Shown in pieces: positions 60,259 through 64,000 of a stretch of 64,000 bases of DNA. This DNA is from Anoplolepis gracilipes (Eukaryota; Arthropoda; Insecta; Hymenoptera; Formicidae). Numbering within the stretch: the stretch's first letter is position 1; each line of letters begins with the position of its first letter. The stretch spans positions 7,580,501-7,644,500 of the forward strand of contig NC_132979.1 in NCBI RefSeq assembly GCF_047496725.1. Reading direction: 5' to 3'. The translations under genes and the position numbers were made by a program. The notes beneath the pieces were generated by a model. That model was not told the DNA's origin. It saw only the letters and a program-made list of their open reading frames with translations, and searched no databases.

Positions 60259-63120
60259 ATTTTTTATAACGTTTAATATAAAACGTGGAAGTATTATGTT
60301 TCAGTTGTTGGAATAATATTCTGAACAATTAGATTGATATACACTATTATACTTTAAAAGTAAAAGTATGTGTTTCAAGATCAAGAATTTTAAGCAATTA
60401 ATAATTTATTTTATGAATTATTTTTTTTTATAAAAAAGTCATTTTTTTTTAAACTTGACGTACTGATTATTATTATTATTATTACTTGAGATACTGATTA
60501 TTAATCAGTATCTCTTATAAAAATGATTGAATTGAAACGCTTCTTAATAACATTTTTTATCTCATCTATCTCTCTCAATATTGTTAAATAAAATTGAATG
60601 TTATGAAGGGTTGCACTTTTAGACTTTAGTAATTGTTAGAAAAACAATATGGTAAAGAATTTATGAATACGATGATTCTAAATATTATCTTAATGCATAT
60701 ATGAATTATTTTAATATTATATTTGATCAACCTCGCGGACATAAGAGTTTAATATATACATATATGTATTTGTGCGTGTGTGTGTGTGTGGAAAGAGAAA
60801 TATTTTCTCTAAATTATTCGATATGCATATCAGGGACATATTTTTCGGAGCTCGCTGAAAGGAGACTCGTGAATTTTCATAGGTTGCATGCATTTCACCT
60901 GCAGCCAGTGTAAATATGAATTCTGCTGCGGTTGTGGCAAAGCTTTCATGATGGGGGCGAAGTGCACGGTTAGCCCCTATTGCGCCAAACTAGGCCTGCA
61001 CGCCCACCACCCCCGCAATTGTCTCTTCTACCTTCGCGACAAGGAACCCGCGCAGCTGCAACAGTTACTCAAAGAGAACGGCATCGATTACGACACCGAG
61101 GGTCCGGTCGGGGAACGCAAGTGCAAGGTGCAACTGCAGAAGGAAACACCGACCGGGGTCGTGGACACTGTATGCAATTCCGACGTCATCAAGGGCCACG
61201 CTGGTCTGTGCAGGTAAGATTAATCATCGAACGATATTCATACATTAGTTCTCAGTGGTGTGAAAAAATCTGCTATAAAAGTTGTAGACTTGAAAAAAAA
61301 AATTTATATATATATATTTATATGTAAAATTAAAAGTTATATAAATTCATAAAAAAATTAAACATTTATATCGACAAGCAATACGGTACGCTTTTAAATA
61401 GGAACAGTTTGAAGAGACTCTATCATTATAGTCTCTTCGATTAAGAACTGCTCGCATTTATCTCAGCCAAGAAATTACTTTGTTCAATTTAATTCTTCGC
61501 AATCAGAAGAGAGCGATAGCTGCGTTGAAGGAAAAATTGCGCGACGCGTTTCGTTGACCCTGCCAATTTCCGGGGCGACTCCTCGGCAACCCCGTCCGTT
61601 CGCTAACGAGAGCTCCTCCGTGTATTCAGGATTCATTACGTCGAGTATCTAGTTCGAAAGATCCGTATGACGCGGCTGGAGCCGCTGCCCTTGCTAAACG
61701 TGGACGATCTCGAAACGTGCGTGCGACGCGCGGGGCTGAAACCCCCCGCGAACTGGTACGGTCGCGAGCCGCAGCATTACAGGAACGACCTGGTCGAGGT
61801 AAAGAGCGAGTGTGCGAGGACACCCACGTGCCTGACTAAAATCTTTGGGTACTTTTCCCCCTTAGGCAGCACTACATTGAGTACTTGGCGGGCCTGGTGC
61901 TCAAGGGCAGGCTGGACCCGGTGACGATCTTTGACTTGAACGACGCCAAGCAAGAGCTGCGCCGACGGGGAAAAGTTCCCCCTGCGAAGGACCAAGAAAT
62001 GTCCGAGCGGGATTATCTCGAGGCGTGCATTCAGGTGACTAACACGATTCCTCCTCCACCTCCACCTCCGTTTCTTCGACTCGACTCCTTTCCCGCTCGC
62101 CCCCTCCTCCCCGCCGTTTGACCCACTGACCGAATTAACAGCAGTTGCATGAAAGTAGAATTCCTGCGTGCACGAGACTTTCCAGCGCCGAAAAATCGTA
62201 AAAGCGAATAGACCGAATGACGCTGCCGAACGGCCGCACCTGCGTCAATCTCCCGAGATATATCGTCGCGCTTGGACGATTTTTTTTCCGAATGCATTGT
62301 GAAAAATGGACAAGCTGGAAAATATTAACGAGGAACCACTCTCTACGTGGAATTCGATCTATAATTTACGTAATGCGGAGGAAATTGTTTTTCATTTTTT
62401 TTTTTTTTTTTTTTCCACAAGAGGATTTATTTTGGCTAAAATTCCTATTGGAGAGAAAGAGAAATTAGAATGTAAAATGATTTCTTAATAAGAATTTAAA
62501 AAAGATAATATACGATAAAAGAGAAGCTAATATCTTTTCATTTATATATATCGTATAAGTTTTTATTATCAATTATAATTGATAATTTTTTATATGAATT
62601 TGAAAAAATTTTATAATGTGTTAAATTATCAATTAATTAAATTTACATTTTTATCCAAAGCTATTATAAGAGCTCTCTGATAATGCATATATGTGTTTAA
62701 AAAAATTCGAGTTTGTTACATATATAAAATTATTATGTTGGAGAAAGGAATCTTATTTTTCATCTGTGTATTGTAAAAAAAAAATTAAATCAATTCCTGG
62801 TAGTAATTTCTGATTCGATAATATTGAAAGGATTAGATATTGCGCACTGTACCATTTCGAAAAAAAATAAAAATTTAATAGCCGACATTATATCTCGGCT
62901 ATATATATAATATTGTAGATCCGCATGGGCCGTTCGCAGCTTTTTTCTGCGTAAATAACGATTTTCCTCTCCTCTATGAGTTGCTTTTTTATACGGTATA
63001 TCGAAATAAATAAGGTATACGAGCGTGGTATATACCGCGAAAATACATTCTACAACTTCACCGTGCATAAAGTATATTCCGATGTTGCAGGTCGTAAAAA
63101 AGGAAATTCCACTGGAGTGA
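40212..63120 (+). CDS. LUBEL: LUBEL, linear-ubiquitin E3 ligase (HOIP/RNF31-type RBR), 21 coding exons
   Basis: The spliced frame gives about 3,580 residues; fly LUBEL is near 2,900. Exons: 40212-40217, 42921-43010, 43176-43580, 44756-44941, 45298-45525, 46284-46750, 47202-48418, 49429-49718, 49838-49933, 50430-50570, 50979-51341, 51430-51613, 52017-57673, 58716-58913, 59424-59702, 59780-59869, 59933-60089, 60883-61213, 61630-61798, 61870-62034, 63091-63120. All phases agree. Domains in order: B-box (about 89-130), NZF (about 783-814), UBA region (about 1043-1224), a long disordered exon (1225-3110), RING1-IBR-RING2 (about 3160-3375) and LDD. The RING2 GGCMHF motif holds the catalytic Cys that forms the ubiquitin thioester. 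The family joins ubiquitin head-to-tail through Met1; in flies it serves IMD/NF-kB signalling and heat tolerance. The first coding exon is the least certain; the Q-rich third exon has several possible acceptors. Confidence 0.95.
40239..40277. repeat. (GA)n tract just after LUBEL exon 1
   Basis: About 19 GA units beginning 21 bp into the first intron. GA tracts near insect promoters are often bound by GAGA factor. Confidence 0.9.
40981..41024. repeat. (TA)n microsatellite
   Basis: TA run in LUBEL intron 1. Confidence 0.95.
42921..43010 (+). CDS. LUBEL: LUBEL exon 2: conserved-looking N-terminus
   Basis: Acceptor TATTTTCTAG, donor ATG before GTATGT, phase 0 at both ends. It reads NPGAERWRPMAISNPSTKLR and then MARSMPHWVM. 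Another ATG at 42938 is in a frame that does not join the next exon, whereas 42948 does; this decides the frame. Confidence 0.75.
43176..43580 (+). CDS. LUBEL: LUBEL exon 3: polyglutamine tract and B-box zinc finger
   Basis: It opens with a CAG-rich Gln tract and a Pro-rich segment, then DYEIIEFPTQKSPPTPQW, then the B-box: CALC, CDTC, CEAC and the H-K-H...H ligands (CEACDDMNHKHPKRKGH). A branch-point-like CTAAC lies at 43145-43149. Acceptors at 43170, 43176 or 43179 all keep the frame. It ends at CAG 43578-43580 before GTAGGC. Confidence 0.88.
44756..44941 (+). CDS. LUBEL: LUBEL exon 4
   Basis: 62 codons, phase 0, reading ANDKSALVKGSTHLPLLDKV and on, Ser/Lys-rich with no recognised domain. 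The acceptor is CGCTTAG and the donor CAA before GTGAGA. Too short to have stood out as a frame on its own; it is supported by phase and by GC content against AT-rich flanks. Confidence 0.75.
45298..45525 (+). CDS. LUBEL: LUBEL exon 5, ending at a GC donor
   Basis: It reads ERYRKYQEAMRAQDANRRRH, then a Pro-rich stretch, then IQSASVCDLTAAHMWNPGMH. The next exon (AQSIAHLGPGG) joins cleanly only if the intron starts at 45526 with GC (CAG then GCATGT). No GT donor nearby keeps a sensible frame. Confidence 0.85.
45848..45908. repeat. (TA)n microsatellite
   Basis: About 30 TA units in the LUBEL intron that begins with the GC donor. Confidence 0.95.
46284..46750 (+). CDS. LUBEL: LUBEL exon 6: Met/Pro/Tyr-rich then RS-rich
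   Basis: It starts AQSIAHLGPGGMPMMWYPPT, a tract rich in aromatic and Met residues, followed by an Arg/Ser-rich segment (SRSRSKRSPGSPSDASSENS) that resembles phosphorylated linker sequence. It ends in phase 2 with donor GTAAGT. Confidence 0.9.
47202..48418 (+). CDS. LUBEL: LUBEL exon 7: charged linker and NZF zinc finger
   Basis: About 350 residues of Arg/Ser/Asp/Glu linker lead to an NZF finger near the end: WACEHCTFINKIKDRVCVVC, with W, C-x2-C, a 10-residue loop, then C-x2-C. NZF fingers bind ubiquitin. The donor used by the long form is AAAG before GTAGAC at 48419. The frame also runs on to a TGA at 48469-48471, giving a possible short form. Confidence 0.92.
48419..48690 (+). other. LUBEL: Alternative C-terminus and polyadenylation signal of a short LUBEL isoform
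   Basis: Reading through the 48419 donor adds 17 residues (GRPKRKISFSFGTKLFK) and stops at 48471. The added stretch has coding-like codon use. AATAAA lies at 48685-48690, about 215 nt past the stop, suited to an intronic polyadenylation site. The product would keep the B-box and NZF but lack UBA, RBR and LDD. Confidence 0.55.
49429..49718 (+). CDS. LUBEL: LUBEL exon 8
   Basis: Acceptor ATTTACAG before ATACGATCG; phase 1 entry matches the long-form donor at 48418. It reads DTIVPDDFFMENFTGSTIPA and is then Ser/Thr-rich. Donor CAA before GTACGT. Confidence 0.85.
49838..49933 (+). CDS. LUBEL: LUBEL exon 9
   Basis: A 32-codon exon, phase 0, reading TYDYLPPKGTLGRSASVATS and ending YYDESDGE before GTGAGC. 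No domain is recognised; splice sites and frame support it. Confidence 0.8.
50430..50570 (+). CDS. LUBEL: LUBEL exon 10
   Basis: Acceptor CTGTTTCAG. The coding frame is EQTRFANSPDLYPRAFQEQQ and ends SSHLYYRSR, not the longer overlapping frame that begins at 50327. The donor AGG before GTATAA is weak; phase 0 fits both neighbours. Confidence 0.78.
50979..51341 (+). CDS. LUBEL: LUBEL exon 11: UBA region
   Basis: 121 codons with GLEIVELLREAERQGFTTDD, then VQVALAQGASNPIEWLHTQW, which matches the HOIP-type UBA helices, then a helical segment EAREALRSAKGDVWNAVATA. In mammals this region docks HOIL-1L and SHARPIN; no such partners are known to me in insects. Acceptor ATTTCAG, donor AAA before GTGCGT. 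Confidence 0.9.
51430..51613 (+). CDS. LUBEL: LUBEL exon 12: end of the UBA region
   Basis: It reads CQQITARGNFALADVVRALD, then LLELQKNQLKPFLMRIWGPP, a second UBA-like helical repeat. The preceding intron is only 88 bp. It ends in phase 1 (G before GTTAGT). Confidence 0.9.
52017..57673 (+). CDS. LUBEL: LUBEL exon 13: 5.66-kb exon of disordered sequence
   Basis: 1,885 uninterrupted codons, more than half of the protein. Most is Ser/Thr/Asp/Glu-rich and probably disordered. Recognisable islands are LAMEALMSAVRSLPEQFL with PFITAMQVLSPKK (near 53100-53200), a basic block KKIVRRRKSPVKVVRRSTG (near 55500), and an acidic helical block near 56640-56830 (EEFTDAELLLEKTLNEIRSE). Twelve consecutive GAC codons lie at 57482-57517. 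The long open frame on the opposite strand (55036-55824) is a shadow. It ends at GAG 57671-57673 before GTCAGT; reading on gives a stop at 57683-57685. Confidence 0.92.
57482..57517 (+). repeat. (GAC)12 coding microsatellite
   Basis: Twelve perfect GAC codons giving a poly-Asp run in LUBEL exon 13. Confidence 0.95.
58716..58913 (+). CDS. LUBEL: LUBEL exon 14: pre-RING helix and start of RING1
   Basis: It reads RIARRLLAEGRAANYDEAEV and AASLLALKFGDAEALQAAKE, a helical segment, then CELC, the first zinc ligands of RING1. Acceptor GTGTGCAG, donor CAA before GTGAGT, phase 0. Confidence 0.93.
59424..59702 (+). CDS. LUBEL: LUBEL exon 15: RING1
   Basis: It reads MMISMLKCVHRCCNECAKNY, then CPFCKEP, completing RING1 ligands, followed by the linker helix LDIQLKTLLDPPIHELFQRK and DPNFRWC at the start of the IBR. 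RING1 recruits the E2~ubiquitin conjugate. Close match to HOIP. Confidence 0.95.
59780..59869 (+). CDS. LUBEL: LUBEL exon 16: IBR zinc ligands
   Basis: A 30-codon exon with CSSGFYADPDQKRLICPDC and then CAFCRRP, the IBR cysteines. Introns of 77 bp before and 63 bp after. Not visible as a long frame on its own. Confidence 0.93.
59933..60089 (+). CDS. LUBEL: LUBEL exon 17: IBR to RING2
   Basis: It reads WEKQHERISCEKFAAWKDEN, then GLAKHLADNGIDCPKCKFRY and SLSRG, matching the HOIP IBR-RING2 linker and the first RING2 ligands (CPKC). The donor falls inside the Gly codon directly before the catalytic cysteine. Confidence 0.95.
60883..61213 (+). CDS. LUBEL: LUBEL exon 18: RING2 catalytic cysteine and start of LDD
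   Basis: It begins with the rest of a Gly codon, then the catalytic Cys (TGC at 60885-60887), MHFTCSQCKYEFCCGCG, the LDD-associated HAHHPRNCLFYLRD, and the linear-chain-determining segment up to GHAGLCR. The His of CMH, which activates the acceptor in HOIP, is present. Phase 2 donor GTAAGA. Confidence 0.95.
61630..61798 (+). CDS. LUBEL: LUBEL exon 19: LDD, first HYxEYL module
   Basis: It reads IHYVEYLVRKIRMTRLEPLP, LLNVDDLETCVRRAGLKPPA and NWYGREPQHYRNDLVE. The start corresponds to HYKEYL in the HOIP LDD. Acceptor GTATTCAG, donor GAG before GTAAAG. Confidence 0.92.
61870..62034 (+). CDS. LUBEL: LUBEL exon 20: LDD, second HYxEYL module
   Basis: It reads HYIEYLAGLVLKGRLDPVTI and FDLNDAKQELRRRGKVPP, then EMSERDYLEACIQ. 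Only the second of two nearby AGs (GGCAG) keeps the frame; the first AG, 4 nt upstream, would bring a stop within a few codons. Donor CAG before GTGACT. Confidence 0.92.
63091..63120 (+). CDS. LUBEL: LUBEL exon 21: last nine codons
   Basis: After acceptor GATGTTGCAG, the frame reads VVKKEIPLE and stops at TGA 63118-63120, corresponding to the EEVPLG-like end of the HOIP LDD. It is preceded by a 1,056-bp intron. Confidence 0.85.
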   Translation, partial: VVKKEIPLE

Positions 63121-63764
63121 CTGCGGAAGAGTATTTCAGAAAAAAAAAAACACTCGTACAGCTGAAGTACATAAGCAAAAGAGATAGAGCGTGTATCTCG
63201 TACAGCGTGTATTTATTTTAATTTGTATACACTATGTGAAAGAGCCTCCCCTTTACCGCAAGTGAATTTAATATAGGACTATAAAAAACGAATAATGTGG
63301 ACATAACTTCGTCATAAAAAAAAATTTATTTATATTTTGACATGACGGTGATGTGCGATTTATGCGTTAATTCACGTAGCGTCAATTTATTCGTGATAGA
63401 AACATCACGAGAAGAAATAGTGTGTTCACGTCTCTCTAAATGCTCTACTTGTTAACAACCAAAGATTTGTAATAATCGAATGTTTCTTCAATGATGGAAA
63501 AAATATTTATCTCGATAGAATTTATATAATTATAGTGTTTGAAAATATGTATTTATTTCTTGTCTTTATATGACTGTTTTCCAAGAAATAGACGGTTTAA
63601 TTAAAACTTGTAAAATTTTTATGCAAATTCCTTCCTTTCGTATATCTTTAAATTCTAAATGAAAGTTTACAAAGTTTTGAATTTTAATAGTAAAAGATTT
63701 ATCAGTTTAAATAGAATGTAACAATATCAATTTATACAGTTTTATAAATATCTGTCCATTTACA

Positions 63765-63770
63765 AATAAA
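63765..63770 (+). other. Candidate LUBEL polyadenylation signal
   Basis: AATAAA about 645 nt after the LUBEL stop. A weaker ATTAAA occurs at 63600-63605. The 3' UTR 63121-63764 is AT-rich and shows nothing else. Confidence 0.4.
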
Positions 63771-63792
63771 ATACACTACATTATCTAAATTT

Positions 63793-64000
63793 TCAATATA
63801 GTTCTGTCAGAAAATTATGTAAGCTTTTTCCTTTTGGGGTTGTTGTACTTTTTTCCATGATGTTTTTTAATTTTTCTATATTCAGTTTTTTAGATTTTTT
63901 AATGGAAGTCGATATCTTTTTGTTATTATTACTTGATATTATTTTAGGCGTCGTTAAAGGTGATTTTGTACATGTTTTACTGCTGTTTTTCTTATTCAAT
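63793..64000 (-). CDS. Unidentified gene, C-terminal end only
   Basis: A frame open from the right edge ends at TGA 63795-63793. The visible 67-69 residues are Lys/Ser/Thr/Asn-rich (SIKKSKKLNIEKLKNIMEKS and then TPKGKSLHNFLTELY). The last motif could be a short binding peptide at the end of a disordered tail. I do not recognise the family. TTTATT at 63552-63557 would serve as its AATAAA. It faces LUBEL tail to tail. Confidence 0.5.
   Translation of the reverse strand, partial: LNKKNSSKTCTKSPLTTPKIISSNNNKKISTSIKKSKKLNIEKLKNIMEKSTTTPKGKSLHNFLTELY

Overview
This is a piece of an insect nuclear genome. It is AT-rich, has long introns with GT-AG (and one GC-AG) boundaries, many (TA)n, (GA/CT)n and (GT)n microsatellites, and islands of CpG-rich sequence. 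Base composition and the close match of both genes to insect orthologues suggest a hymenopteran, probably an ant; that species-level guess is inference. There are no bacterial features, rRNAs, tRNAs or CRISPR arrays that I can support.

Two complete multi-exon genes stand head-to-head. On the minus strand, 27831 down to 12882, is the orthologue of Drosophila hillarin (Hil, KY/transglutaminase-like family): 11 coding exons, about 837 residues, LIM domain first, then a charged coiled-coil stretch, a transglutaminase-like fold, and a conserved C-terminal region. On the plus strand, 40212 to 63120, is the orthologue of LUBEL, the insect linear-ubiquitin E3 ligase (HOIP/RNF31 family): 21 coding exons, about 3,580 residues, with B-box, one NZF zinc finger, a UBA region, a 5.66-kb exon of low-complexity sequence, then RING1-IBR-RING2-LDD. 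The reading frame joins across every intron I placed in both genes. A third gene enters from the right edge on the minus strand (64000 to 63793), and only its lysine/serine-rich C-terminus is visible.

Layout. 1-12150: intergenic, AT-rich, with a TA-flanked MITE (4017-4760), a four-copy 123-bp tandem array (5811-6302), a retroelement-like scrap just after it, and a 199-bp tandem duplication (9031-9427). 12151-27900: hillarin with two introns of nearly 5 kb each. 28-39.9 kb: divergent intergenic spacer with an inverted-repeat element (about 35649-35856) and a GC-rich, CT-tract and CACCTG-rich block (36830-37860). 39.9-63.8 kb: LUBEL with a TATA-type promoter candidate, an overlapping upstream ORF, and a probable short isoform ending by intronic polyadenylation at about 48.7 kb. 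63.5-64 kb: convergent, possibly overlapping 3' ends.

The two main genes are not an operon. Hillarin is a cytoskeletal/chaperone-linked adaptor and LUBEL builds Met1-linked ubiquitin chains; I see no sequence evidence that they act together. The points most worth a second look are the LUBEL short isoform that would lack the whole catalytic half, the repeated HYxEYL module in the LUBEL LDD, and the loss of all three expected catalytic residues in the hillarin transglutaminase-like domain. I found no convincing wholly new system.
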